A stretch of 64,000 bases of DNA from Planctomycetota bacterium. Lineage in GTDB: Bacteria > Planctomycetota > UBA8742 > UBA2392. The DNA is taken from contig JADZFR010000002.1 in NCBI GenBank assembly GCA_020849795.1, positions 62,001 through 126,000 on the forward strand, written 5' to 3'. The translations under genes were made by a program, and so were the position numbers. Below the pieces are notes generated by a model. The model searched no databases and was not told where the DNA came from. It saw only the letters and a list, made by a program, of their open reading frames with translations. Shown one piece after another: positions 18,711-27,457 of this stretch (positions are counted from its first letter, which is position 1; every line of letters begins with the position of its first letter).

Positions 18711-21368
18711 ATGGGCGGCAAACGCATCTACGCATTCGGAGGCGGCACCGCCGAAGGCAACGCTTCGATGAAAGCGCTGCTGGGCGGCAAGGGCGCGAAC
18801 CTGGCGGAAATGGCGGCGATCGGGCTGCCCGTGCCGCCGGGATTCACCATCACGACCGAGTGCTGCAAAGCCTACAGCGACGCGCTCGGCCGCATGCCCA
18901 GCGGCCTGATGGCGGAAGTGCGCGCCGCCGTCGGCGACGTTGAGAAACGGCTGGGCCGCCAGTTTGGCGCGGGCGTCAAGCCCCTGCTGTTCAGCGTGCG
19001 AAGCGGCGCCGCAGCCAGCATGCCGGGCATGATGGACACCGTGCTGAACCTGGGTCTGAACCCGGACACCGTTGAAGCCCTGGCCAAAGAAACCGGCAGC
19101 GCGCGCTTCGCCTGGGACAGCTATCGGCGCTTCGTGACCATGTTCGGTGACGTGGTTGCCGGCGTGCCGCGCAAGAAGTTCGATGCAGAACTCGAAGCCG
19201 CCAAGAAGCGCACGAAAGTCGTGCGCGATGCAGACATGCCCGCCGAGGAGCTTCAAGGCATCGTCGGGCTGCTACTCAAGGTGTATGAACGCCAGACGGG
19301 CAAGCCCTTCCCGACCGACCCGTGGGAGCAGCTTGAGCGCTCAATCGAGGCCGTTTTCCGAAGCTGGAACAACATGCGCGCCGTTGAATACCGGCGCATC
19401 CACAAGATTCACGGCTTGATCGGCACTGCAGTCAACGTGCAGGCCATGGTGTTCGGCAACCTGAACGAGAACAGCGCCACGGGCGTCGGCTTTACGCGCG
19501 ACCCCAGCACGGGCGAAAACACGTTCTTCTGTGACATCCTGTTCAACGCCCAGGGCGAAGACGTGGTCGCCGGCCTGCGCACGCCCGAGAGCATTGACGC
19601 GCTGGCCAAGCGTCAGCCGACCGTGCACACGCAACTGATGCAGGTGCGGAATACGCTTGAGCAGCATTACCGCGACATGCAGGACATTGAGTTCACGATC
19701 CAGGACGGCGAATTGTTCGTGCTGCAGACGCGCAACGGCAAGCGCACCGCACGCGCGGCGCTGCGTATCGCGCTCAGCCTGGTGGACGAGGGGCTGCTCA
19801 CGCGCGACGAAGCGCTGCTTAAGATTGAAGCCTCAAGCCTGAACCAGCTTCTGCACCCCACGTTCGATCCCAAGGCAAAAAAGTTGGTGATCGCCACCGG
19901 CATTCCCGCCAGCCCCGGTGCCGCGAAAGGCCGCGCCGTGTTCCACCCCGACACCGCAGAGAAGTACGCCGCGCGCAACGAACGCGTCATATTGGTTCGC
20001 GAAGAGACCAGCCCCGAGGACATCAAGGGCATGGCCGCGGCCCAGGGCATCCTGACCGCACGCGGCGGCCGCACAAGCCACGCCGCCGTGGTTGCGCGCC
20101 AGATGGGCAAGTGCTGCGTCGCCGGCTGTTCCAGCCTGGAGATTGACGAGCATGCGCGGAGTTTTCGCGTCGGCACGCATACCGTGCGTGAAGGCGACGT
20201 GCTGAGTCTCAACGGCGGTACGGGCGAGGTGATGCTGGGCGACGTACCCACGGTGCCGCCCGAGCTCTCTGGCGACTTCAGCACCGTCATGCAGTGGTCC
20301 GACGAGCAGCGCACGCTGGGCGTGCGGGCCAATGCCGACACCCCGGCCGACGCGGTCAAGGCCCGTGAGTTCGGCGCGCAGGGCATCGGCTTGTGCCGCA
20401 CCGAGCACATGTTCTTTGACAGCGCGCGCATCAACCGCATGCGGGAAATGATCCTTGCCCGCAGCCTCGAGCAAAAGCAGGCCGCGCTGGCGCACCTGCT
20501 GCCGATGCAGCGGGAAGACTTCATTGGCTTGTTTGAGGCGATGGACGGCCTGCCCGTGACGATCCGGCTGCTGGACCCGCCGCTGCACGAGTTCTTGCCC
20601 CACGACCCGGCAATCCAGCAAGTGATCGCCGATGAGCTGGAGGTACCGGTCAAGGTGGTGCGCGAGCGCGTGTCTGCACTGCACGAAGTGAACCCGATGC
20701 TGGGGTTGCGCGGGTGCCGGCTGGGCATTGTGGAGCCGATGATCTACGACATGCAGGTGCAGGCGATCATTGAAGCCGTACGCGAAACAGAGCGGCGCGG
20801 GCGCAAGGTCGACGCCGAGATCATGATTCCGCTGGTTGGCACGGTCGATGAGTTGCGCCGGCTGCGGCGTCGCATCGAAGACCAGCTCACGCGTTTCAAC
20901 CTCGAGCGCGGCGCCAGGGTCCAGGTCAAAATCGGCACCATGATCGAGGTGCCACGAGCTGCCCTGACCGCCGACAAGGTTGCCGAAGAGGCGGACTTCT
21001 TCAGTTTCGGCACGAATGACCTCACACAGATGACGCTGGGTGTCTCGCGCGACGACGCCGAGAAGGGATTCCTGATCGAGTACGTGGTGCAGGGCGTCTA
21101 CCCCACCGATCCGTTTGCCACCATCGACGAGCAGGGCGTCGGCAAACTGGTAGAGATGGGCGTAAAGCTCGGCCGCGCCACCCGCCCGGGGCTGAAGGTC
21201 GGCATCTGCGGCGAACATGGCGGCGACCCAGAAAGCATCGACTTCTGCCACCGCGTCGGCATGGACTACGTTAGCTGCAGCCCCTACCGCGTGCCGATCG
21301 CCCGGCTTGCCGCTGCCCAGGCCGCCATCAGGCATGGCAGCCGGAAGGCTGGAAACGGGAAGAGTTGA
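18711..21368 (+). CDS. ppdK: Pyruvate, phosphate dikinase
   Basis: 885 aa from ATG 18711, close to the family length of about 875. It interconverts pyruvate, ATP and Pi with PEP, AMP and PPi. The N-terminal ATP-grasp domain begins YAFGGG and GGKGANLAEMAAIGLPVPPG. The swivelling phosphohistidine domain contains GGRTSHAAVVARQMG with catalytic H457. The C-terminal PEP/pyruvate TIM barrel has GIGLCRTEHMFF and GICGEHGGDPESI with catalytic C833. The spacing matches the Clostridium enzyme (H455, C831). It may run reversibly in glycolysis or gluconeogenesis. queA follows after 31 nt. Confidence 0.97.
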   Translation: MGGKRIYAFGGGTAEGNASMKALLGGKGANLAEMAAIGLPVPPGFTITTECCKAYSDALGRMPSGLMAEVRAAVGDVEKRLGRQFGAGVKPLLFSVRSGAAASMPGMMDTVLNLGLNPDTVEALAKETGSARFAWDSYRRFVTMFGDVVAGVPRKKFDAELEAAKKRTKVVRDADMPAEELQGIVGLLLKVYERQTGKPFPTDPWEQLERSIEAVFRSWNNMRAVEYRRIHKIHGLIGTAVNVQAMVFGNLNENSATGVGFTRDPSTGENTFFCDILFNAQGEDVVAGLRTPESIDALAKRQPTVHTQLMQVRNTLEQHYRDMQDIEFTIQDGELFVLQTRNGKRTARAALRIALSLVDEGLLTRDEALLKIEASSLNQLLHPTFDPKAKKLVIATGIPASPGAAKGRAVFHPDTAEKYAARNERVILVREETSPEDIKGMAAAQGILTARGGRTSHAAVVARQMGKCCVAGCSSLEIDEHARSFRVGTHTVREGDVLSLNGGTGEVMLGDVPTVPPELSGDFSTVMQWSDEQRTLGVRANADTPADAVKAREFGAQGIGLCRTEHMFFDSARINRMREMILARSLEQKQAALAHLLPMQREDFIGLFEAMDGLPVTIRLLDPPLHEFLPHDPAIQQVIADELEVPVKVVRERVSALHEVNPMLGLRGCRLGIVEPMIYDMQVQAIIEAVRETERRGRKVDAEIMIPLVGTVDELRRLRRRIEDQLTRFNLERGARVQVKIGTMIEVPRAALTADKVAEEADFFSFGTNDLTQMTLGVSRDDAEKGFLIEYVVQGVYPTDPFATIDEQGVGKLVEMGVKLGRATRPGLKVGICGEHGGDPESIDFCHRVGMDYVSCSPYRVPIARLAAAQAAIRHGSRKAGNGKS

Positions 21369-21399
21369 GGCTTACCGTTTCCCGGTTCTTGGGCACACC

Positions 21400-22482
21400 A
21401 TGCGCAGCGACACCTTCAACTTCGTGATTCCGCCTCAACGTATCGCGCAGGTGCCTGCATTGCGGCGCGACGAGTCCAGGCTCATGGTCGTGCGTCGCGC
21501 CCAAGGCGTGATCGAGCACCATGTGTTTCGCGACCTGCCGGGCCTGCTGGCCGCAGGCGACCTGCTGCTGATGAACAACACGCGCGTCAAGCCGTGTCGA
21601 CTGCATATGCAACGCCGGGGCACCGGCGGCCAAGTCGAACTGTTCGTGATCCGGCGAGTCGGAGAGCAACTGCCCGGCCAGCAAGCAACGGATGGATCCA
21701 CGGCATATGAGGCGCTGACCGGTTCAGGCGGAAGACTGGACGAAGGCGAAGCCCTGGTACTCGAGGGCGCCACCGCAACGCTGCTTCAGCGCGACGCCTT
21801 CGGCCCGGGGCATTGGCTGGTGAACATCGAGGCAGCCGCCGGCGCAGACGAGTTTTTGATGCAACATGCCAGGATGCCGCTGCCTCCCTACATCCGGCGG
21901 GACAAGGTCGATGACGAGCACGCACAGCTCGACCGCGAGCGCTACCAGACCGTGATCGCCGAACACGAGGGCGCGGTCGCTGCCCCCACGGCGGGGCTGC
22001 ACTTCACGCCCGAAGTGCTGGCCGCCTGCGCTTCTGCCGGCATCGCGCGTACCGCGATCACACTGCACACCGGCCCCGGCACCTTTCGGCCGCTCAAGAC
22101 GGCAACGCTTGAAGAGCACGACATGCACGCGGAGAGCTTCGTCGTGCCGGAATCAGCCAGCGGCGCCGTTCGACAGACGAGGTTGCGCGGCGGGCGCGTC
22201 GTTATTGTCGGAACCACCGCTTGCCGCACCGTTGAAACAGTTGCCGACGAGCGCGGGTTTCTTCAGGCCGGTGCCGGGCAAACCCGGCTGTTCATCTATC
22301 CGCCCTGGCGCTTTCGATGCACGGATGCGCTGCTGACCAACTTTCATCTGCCGAACAGCACGCTGATCTTTCTGGTGGCGGCGTGGCTGGGCGAGACGTT
22401 GACACGTCACGCCTATGAGACGGCAATTACAGGCGACTACCGCTTCTTCAGCTACGGCGACGCGATGCTGTGTCTGCCCTGA
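21400..22482 (+). CDS. queA: S-adenosylmethionine:tRNA ribosyltransferase-isomerase
   Basis: 360 aa from ATG 21400. QueA transfers the ribosyl part of SAM to preQ1 at position 34 of tRNA, forming epoxyqueuosine. Family signatures are clear: MNNTRVKPCRL, RYQTVIAEHEGAVAAPTAGL, HTGPGTFRPLKTATLEEHDM, IVGTTACRTVE and TNFHLPNSTLIFLVAAWLG. The length is standard. No other queuosine gene (tgt, queG) is in the window. An in-frame upstream ATG at 21334 lies inside ppdK and is unlikely. The stop abuts the convergent small membrane gene with no spacer. Confidence 0.96.
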   Translation: MRSDTFNFVIPPQRIAQVPALRRDESRLMVVRRAQGVIEHHVFRDLPGLLAAGDLLLMNNTRVKPCRLHMQRRGTGGQVELFVIRRVGEQLPGQQATDGSTAYEALTGSGGRLDEGEALVLEGATATLLQRDAFGPGHWLVNIEAAAGADEFLMQHARMPLPPYIRRDKVDDEHAQLDRERYQTVIAEHEGAVAAPTAGLHFTPEVLAACASAGIARTAITLHTGPGTFRPLKTATLEEHDMHAESFVVPESASGAVRQTRLRGGRVVIVGTTACRTVETVADERGFLQAGAGQTRLFIYPPWRFRCTDALLTNFHLPNSTLIFLVAAWLGETLTRHAYETAITGDYRFFSYGDAMLCLP

Positions 22483-22731
22483 TCAGTCGTGATGTTGTTC
22501 GTCCAGATAGCTGCCAACCCGTTCAGGCGGCGTGATGCCGCCCTGTTCTTTCTGCATCTTCTCGAGGCTGGCGTTCAGTTTCTTGAGTTCTACGTGGCAC
22601 TGGTGTGCCCAGCGCTGCGCCGCGTACGCGCTGATGCACGCCAGAATTGCAAAGCCGCCCAGAATCACGGCGACGATCAACTCGCTGCGAATTCCGAAAA
22701 GTGTGTGCCCCTCCTGCAACAGAAAGTTCAT
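22483..22731 (-). CDS. Small single-pass membrane protein, 82 aa
   Basis: The start at ATG 22731 is supported by GAGG 5 nt upstream. One membrane helix (about residues 15-37, SELIVAVILGGFAILACISA) is followed by a charged, probably coiled-coil tail (LKKLNASLEKMQKEQGG). I do not recognise a family. It is the third gene of a tight minus-strand group after the Kbl-like enzyme and the 80-aa membrane protein, 16 nt from the latter. Confidence 0.65.
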   Translation of the reverse strand: MNFLLQEGHTLFGIRSELIVAVILGGFAILACISAYAAQRWAHQCHVELKKLNASLEKMQKEQGGITPPERVGSYLDEQHHD

Positions 22732-22747
22732 CTCGGCCTCGTCACCC

Positions 22748-22990
22748 CTATGGACGCGGATCCGGCCCACCCGGTTCCTGCGGCGGCGCGGCAAGTCCAG
22801 GCTCATGCGGGGAAAAGTTGTCGTGGGGCGCGCCTTGGGGCCACTGGCTCGGGGCAAAGTGATTGTATGGGTAGCCCCCAAGGCCATGTTGTAAGCGACG
22901 TTGGCGGGTCAATACGAAAATCAGCCCGATTGCAGCAGCCGTTGCCAACATTGCGCAAATGGCGATGATCTCCCACGTGCCAAGAAGCAT
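22748..22990 (-). CDS. Small single-pass membrane protein with Pro/Gly-rich tail, 80 aa
   Basis: This short frame starts at ATG 22990 behind GGGAGAG (spacing 6), which decides the start. One N-terminal helix (residues 5-28, EIIAICAMLATAAAIGLIF) is followed by RQRR and then a low-complexity tail rich in Pro, Gly and His (PQGAPHDNFSPHEPG). No family is recognised. The positive-inside rule suggests the tail is cytoplasmic. It lies 23 nt downstream of the Kbl-like gene and is probably co-transcribed with it. Confidence 0.6.
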   Translation of the reverse strand: MLLGTWEIIAICAMLATAAAIGLIFVLTRQRRLQHGLGGYPYNHFAPSQWPQGAPHDNFSPHEPGLAAPPQEPGGPDPRP

Positions 22991-23013
22991 GACTGCTCTC
23001 CCATCACGATCGT

Positions 23014-24207
23014 CTAAATCAGTCCGAGCTGTTTGCCGCACTTCTTGAAGATGTCGAGCGCTTCTTGCAGGTCTTCGCGGCTGTGGCTGGCGCTGACAAT
23101 CGTGCGCACGCGCGACAGCTTCTCTGCCACCATCGGAAAGTAGATGCCCTGGGCGTACACGCCGGCCGCCAGCAGAATCTCGCTGAACTTCGCCGCCTTG
23201 GCGCCATCCCCCACGATCACCGGCGTCACCGGGCTGACGCTGCTGCCGGTGTTGAAACCCAGGTCCTTCAGGCCCTGCTTGAAGAACTTGGTGTTCTCCC
23301 ACAGCTTTGCGTGGTGCTGCGGCTCGTTTTCCAGCACGTCAAAGCATGCGCTGACGGCTGCCACAACCGCTGGCGGCGCTGAAGCACTAAAGAGGAACGG
23401 CCGGGCCTTGGCTATCAGATACTCTTTCACAACCTTGGGCCCTGCATAATAGCCGCCCACGACGGGAATGGCCTTGCTGAGCGTGCCGACGGTCAGCGAC
23501 CAGCGGTCGTGCACGTGCTGGTCGTGGACGGTGCCGCGGCCCTTTTCGCCCAGCACGCCGGTGGCGTGCGCGTCGTCAACCATGGTGATCGCGTCGTACT
23601 TGTCGCAGGCATCGGCACAGGCGCGCAAATCGGCAACGTCGCCGTCCATGCTGAATACGCCGTCGGTGACGACCAGGATTTTGCCCTTGATGCCCTTGGC
23701 GCCGCGCGCCTCTTTCAGCAGTTCTTCCAGATGGCCATAGTCCTTGTGCTTGTACACGGCGCGCGTGGCCTTGCTTAGCCTTGCTCCGTCGATGATGCTG
23801 GCGTGGTTCAGCTCGTCGCTGACGATGTGGTCGCCCTCAACGGCGAGTGTGCTGACGACGCCCACGTTGGCTGTGAAGCCGCTCTGGAACAGCAGCGCGC
23901 TCTCTGTTTTTTTGAACTTGGCGATTTTGTCTTCGCACTCAACGTGAATGTCCATCGTTCCGCTGATCGGGCGCACTGCGCCGCTACCTACGCCGTACTT
24001 GTCCAGCGCCTTGTGGGCGGCTTCCACGACCTTGGGATGGGTGGAGAGGCCCAGATAGCTGTTGTTGGAAAGCTGGATTACGCGCTTGCCGTCAATCATC
24101 ACGCGGGCGCCGACGGCGGACTGATGAACCTTCGGCATATGAAACAGGCTGCGCGCCTTGAGCGCGCCAATTTCGGCAGTGCACCACTCGATCAGGTTGT
24201 TGCTCAC
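23014..24207 (-). CDS. kbl: Alpha-oxoamine synthase, glycine C-acetyltransferase-like (2-amino-3-ketobutyrate CoA ligase)
   Basis: 397 aa from GTG 24207, chosen because CGGAG lies 6-7 nt upstream and the length matches E. coli Kbl (398 aa). A second GTG at 24228 is possible. It is a fold type I PLP enzyme. Motifs include NNSYLGLSTHP, YGVGSGAVRPISGTMDIH, the PLP-contact DDAHATGVLG and the Schiff-base lysine in TLSKAIPVVGGYY. Kbl cleaves 2-amino-3-oxobutyrate with CoA to glycine and acetyl-CoA. The BioF or serine palmitoyltransferase members of the same family cannot be fully excluded. No threonine dehydrogenase gene is adjacent. Confidence 0.88.
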   Translation of the reverse strand: MSNNLIEWCTAEIGALKARSLFHMPKVHQSAVGARVMIDGKRVIQLSNNSYLGLSTHPKVVEAAHKALDKYGVGSGAVRPISGTMDIHVECEDKIAKFKKTESALLFQSGFTANVGVVSTLAVEGDHIVSDELNHASIIDGARLSKATRAVYKHKDYGHLEELLKEARGAKGIKGKILVVTDGVFSMDGDVADLRACADACDKYDAITMVDDAHATGVLGEKGRGTVHDQHVHDRWSLTVGTLSKAIPVVGGYYAGPKVVKEYLIAKARPFLFSASAPPAVVAAVSACFDVLENEPQHHAKLWENTKFFKQGLKDLGFNTGSSVSPVTPVIVGDGAKAAKFSEILLAAGVYAQGIYFPMVAEKLSRVRTIVSASHSREDLQEALDIFKKCGKQLGLI

Positions 24208-24302
24208 GAAAGTCTCCGGTAGGGACACCGGCGTTTTAGGGTCTGCGGGGCGCCCGGGCCAGTGCCCGTTGCCGCGATTGCCCCCGTGCCCACGCGGCCC
24301 AG

Positions 24303-25895
24303 CTATATGGCAGCTGACGCGGCATCAATGCGGCGCAGCGCTTCCTCTTTGCCCAGCACTCGGATGCTCTCCATCAACGGCGGGCTTACCTTGCTGCCCG
24401 TGACGGCGATGCGCACCGGCCCGAGGAATGGGCCCAGCTTCAGGCCCAGGGCTTCGGCGCTGGCGCGGGCTTGTTCGTCCATAGTCTGCAGCCACTCGGG
24501 ATGTTCAAAGTCGCTTGCGGCCAGCATCTCACGGGCCGCTGCCAGCGCCTTCTTTGCGTCATCCAGCGTGCCCTTCTTCTGGATGAAGTCCTCGGGCGTG
24601 TACGCGAACTCGCGGGTGAAAAACATCGGCAGATAGTCCGCCGCTTCGCCCAGCGTGTGCATGCGTTCCTGGATCAGCGGGATGATCGGCGCCAACAGTT
24701 GCGGGTTCACTTCATAGCTGGTCATCAGCTCGGCCGCCAAGCCGCCAAGCACGCGCGAGCGCACGCGGCGCTTGACCTCGAAGTCGCGCAGAAAGGTCTC
24801 GGTCGGCAGCTGGTCCTCGGGCAGGTCCGCGAACTCGCGCTCGCGGTGCATCATGTGCTTCGCGTACTCGACCAGGCGCTTCTCAAGCTCGGCGGCGGGC
24901 AGGCGGCGGATGTACTCGCCATTGAGCCAATGCAGTTTCTGCAAGTCGAAGATTGGCCCGCCGATGTTGACCTTGGCCAGGTCGAAGTGCTTCAAGAACT
25001 CTTCGTAAGTGAAAATCTCCTGGTCGTTGGGCAGGCTGAAGCCCATCAGGCCAAGAAAGTTGCGCAGCGCCTCGGGCACAAAGCCCGCGTCGCGGTACCA
25101 CAGCAGGCTGGTCGGGTTCTTGCGCTTGCTGATCTTGCTCTTGTCCTTGTTGCGCAGCAGCGGCATGTGCGCGAACACGGGCGCATCCCAGCCGAACGCC
25201 CGGTAAAGCTCAAAGTGCAGCGGCGTGCTGGGGATCCACTCCTCGGCGCGAATCACGTGCGTGATGCCCATGGCGTGGTCGTCCACCGCCATCGCCAGGT
25301 GGTATGTGGGAAAGCCGTCTGACTTCAACAGCACCGCGTCCTGCTGCTCGGCTGCAATGAAGGTCAGCTTGCCACGGAACAGGTCGCGTACTTCAATCTC
25401 GCCCTCGCGGGGCATCTTGAGACGCACGACGCAGGGCTTGCCGGCTGCATCGTTCGCCGCGACTTCGGCGGCGCTCAAGCCGCGACACAAGCCGTCATAG
25501 CCCAGCAGCTTGGCCTTTTCGGCTTGCTGGATCTTGCGCAACGTTTCAAGCCGCTCGCTGGTGCAATAGCACTTGTAGGCTTTGCCCTCAGAGATCAGGC
25601 GTTCCGCGGCATCTTTATACAGCGGCAGGCGCTCGCTCTGGCGGTACGGGCCACAGGGGCCGCCCTTGTGCGGTCCTTCGTCGGGCGTCAGGCCAAGCCA
25701 GCCCAACGCGTCAAATATCTGGGCCTCGCTGTCGGCGACGTAGCGGGTGCGGTCGGTGTCTTCGATGCGCAGGATGAACTGACCGCCAGTGGTGTCGGCC
25801 AGCGCCTTGTTGAACAGCGCCATGTAAGCGGTACCCACGTGCGGGTCGCCGGTCGGGGAGGGTGCAACGCGGACTCGGGCTGGTTTTGCGGGCAT
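24303..25895 (-). CDS. gltX: Glutamyl-tRNA synthetase
   Basis: 530 aa from ATG 25895 (MPAKPARVRVAPSPTGD), preceded by GAGAGAG. Class I motifs are present: the HIGH-equivalent APSPTGDPHVGTAY, the KMSKS-equivalent SKISKRK, and the glutamyl-specific FILRIEDTDRTRY. The C-terminal helical anticodon-binding domain is complete and ends near IDAASAAI. It is somewhat longer than many GltX proteins. Whether it is discriminating (Glu only) or also charges tRNA-Gln cannot be read here. A heptamer repeat lies just upstream at 25915-25949. Confidence 0.96.
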   Translation of the reverse strand: MPAKPARVRVAPSPTGDPHVGTAYMALFNKALADTTGGQFILRIEDTDRTRYVADSEAQIFDALGWLGLTPDEGPHKGGPCGPYRQSERLPLYKDAAERLISEGKAYKCYCTSERLETLRKIQQAEKAKLLGYDGLCRGLSAAEVAANDAAGKPCVVRLKMPREGEIEVRDLFRGKLTFIAAEQQDAVLLKSDGFPTYHLAMAVDDHAMGITHVIRAEEWIPSTPLHFELYRAFGWDAPVFAHMPLLRNKDKSKISKRKNPTSLLWYRDAGFVPEALRNFLGLMGFSLPNDQEIFTYEEFLKHFDLAKVNIGGPIFDLQKLHWLNGEYIRRLPAAELEKRLVEYAKHMMHREREFADLPEDQLPTETFLRDFEVKRRVRSRVLGGLAAELMTSYEVNPQLLAPIIPLIQERMHTLGEAADYLPMFFTREFAYTPEDFIQKKGTLDDAKKALAAAREMLAASDFEHPEWLQTMDEQARASAEALGLKLGPFLGPVRIAVTGSKVSPPLMESIRVLGKEEALRRIDAASAAI

Positions 25896-25914
25896 GCTCT
25901 CTCTCGATGGACCT

Positions 25915-25949
25915 GGCGAATGACCAATAACCAATTACGAAGGACCAAT
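25915..25949 (-). repeat. Tandem heptamer repeat, five degenerate ATTGGTY units
   Basis: Read on the minus strand, five consecutive 7-nt units are ATTGGTC, CTTCGTA, ATTGGTT, ATTGGTC and ATTCGCC. This AT-rich block contrasts with the surrounding GC-rich DNA. It sits 20 nt upstream of the gltX start and before the terminator of the next gene. Similar 7-bp tandem repeats are known as dispersed short repeats in several bacterial phyla. Only one copy was noticed in this window. Confidence 0.6.
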
Positions 25950-25960
25950 GCAAGGCGCAG

Positions 25961-25992
25961 AAACAAAAAGCCCGGCCACGAATGGCCGGGCT
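25961..25992 (-). terminator. Rho-independent terminator for the HU/receiver/HATPase gene
   Basis: A perfect 10-bp stem AGCCCGGCCA / TGGCCGGGCT closes a CGAA loop. On the minus strand it is followed by TTTTTGTTT. It lies 17 nt after the stop of the gene at 26009-27400 and is the best-formed intrinsic terminator in the window. Confidence 0.88.
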
Positions 25993-26008
25993 GATGGTGG
26001 TGCAGCAA

Positions 26009-27400
26009 CTACCGGCGCTGGAAGGCTGACTGCGGTTGTGCCACGCCGGCCTTGGTGCGCTCTTCTTTGAACTTGGTCAGCGTGATGCGGTTACCTTCGT
26101 CGTTGTACTCGACCTTATCGACGCACTTGGTCATCAGCATGATGCCAAGGCCGCCGAGCTTGCCAGCCTTGCGGCGTTCGCGCACGCGGTCAACGGCGCC
26201 GTCTTCGGGCGCCACGTACAGGCGCCAGTCGAAGCCTTTGCCCTGGTCGCTGACGACCACCGTCAGGCGCTTTGCATCGAGGTAGTACTCAACATCCACA
26301 AAGCGGTCGCGGCGGTGGCGGTTGCCGTGCTGGGCCGCGTTGCTGCATGACTCGCGGAAGGCTGTGCACATCTGCACCTGCTGGCCCTCGTTGAGGCCGC
26401 TGTCGCTGAACAGGCGCGCCGCGATTTCGTTGGCACGGTCGATCCAGCGGTCTTCGGTCGGGAAGCGGAAGTAAACTTCCTGCTCAAACACCGCCTGTTC
26501 TTCCGTGCTGCGTTCAAGCTCGCGCTCGCCAAGCTCAAGCATGTCCTTCACTTCAAAGGGCTGCGAAAGCTGCTCGTTGCCCATGAAGCGGAAGGTCTTG
26601 AACCACGCCTTTTCCTTGCCGGCGGGCAGCATCTCGAGAATCGGCACGAGGCTGGACTTCTTGTGGGTCTTGGCGTACTCGACCACCGCGTCTGCTTCCG
26701 GCATCACGCAATCGACGATGATCAGGCTGATCGGGTCTTCAATCAGGTACTGCTTGGCCTGTTGCAGCGCAGTCACGACCTCAACGATCCAGCCCGCCTT
26801 ACTGAAGTGGTACTCGATGGTCTTGATGAACGGGTCTTCCGCGTCCTTGCTGGCCAGCAGAATCTTGTTCGCCCGTGCGGTATCAAGTTGCTCTTTCAGT
26901 CGACCTGCTGCTTCAAACTCGATTGCGCCGCGCGCGACCGCGTCAATCAACGCCGGTGCCGCTGCCAGTTCCACGCTGCGCTTCGTGACGGCGATGGTCT
27001 TGACGCCCGCGTGGCCGTCTTCAGCCGGCACGATCGACGCCTTGCGCTCTTTGAGGCGAAGCTGGAAGAAGCCCTCAAGGTCCACGACGTCATGGCGCAT
27101 GACCTTGGCGATCAGCGCGTCGGTCAGCCCCGCGGCGACCTTCTGCACGTCGGCTGAATTCAAGCCGTGGGCACCCTCGATTGCATCCTGCGTGTCCGCC
27201 CCCGGCACAGTGACGGTCTTGCCCTTGCCCTTGCCGCAATAAAGCGTGCCAAGGTCGGCCAGAGTGACGCGGTTGCCCGCCGTCAACTGGTCGCGCATAA
27301 ACCCCAGCACCGCATCGACGATCTGTTTCGTCGTGCCGGCATCGACTCCGCATGAGCGGGCGACTTCAGGGATCACTTCAGCCGAGGTCCACGTCTTCAT
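26009..27400 (-). CDS. HU/IHF-like, pseudo-receiver and HATPase fusion protein
   Basis: 463 aa. Residues 1-60 resemble an HU/IHF domain (TWTSAEVIPEVARSCGV, then AGNRVTLADLGTLYCG). Residues about 85-130 look like a second copy (HDVVDLEGFFQLRLKER). Residues about 178-290 resemble a response-regulator receiver with the phospho-site aspartate D230 (LIIVDCVMPEAD). The acidic pair is missing (KILLASKDAEDP) and the conserved Lys is replaced (SQPF, Q280). Residues about 325-445 form an RsbW-type HATPase: N-box RESCSNAAQHGN, DQGKGFDW and GGLGIMLM. No His-kinase dimerisation domain is seen. It probably works as an anti-sigma-like or partner-switching regulator. It lies 57 nt downstream of the MshEN gene and ends in a terminator. 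Confidence 0.8.
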   Translation of the reverse strand: MKTWTSAEVIPEVARSCGVDAGTTKQIVDAVLGFMRDQLTAGNRVTLADLGTLYCGKGKGKTVTVPGADTQDAIEGAHGLNSADVQKVAAGLTDALIAKVMRHDVVDLEGFFQLRLKERKASIVPAEDGHAGVKTIAVTKRSVELAAAPALIDAVARGAIEFEAAGRLKEQLDTARANKILLASKDAEDPFIKTIEYHFSKAGWIVEVVTALQQAKQYLIEDPISLIIVDCVMPEADAVVEYAKTHKKSSLVPILEMLPAGKEKAWFKTFRFMGNEQLSQPFEVKDMLELGERELERSTEEQAVFEQEVYFRFPTEDRWIDRANEIAARLFSDSGLNEGQQVQMCTAFRESCSNAAQHGNRHRRDRFVDVEYYLDAKRLTVVVSDQGKGFDWRLYVAPEDGAVDRVRERRKAGKLGGLGIMLMTKCVDKVEYNDEGNRITLTKFKEERTKAGVAQPQSAFQRR

Positions 27401-27457
27401 TCCAATGCCTCGCGTTGTTGCATGGTACGTTCAGTCTAGCGTCGCCTGACCGGATTG

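Noticed and set aside
19833-21335. 500-codon minus-strand frame opposite ppdK
   Set aside because: It is opposite a complete ppdK with both catalytic residues; its composition is repetitive and no start signal is convincing.
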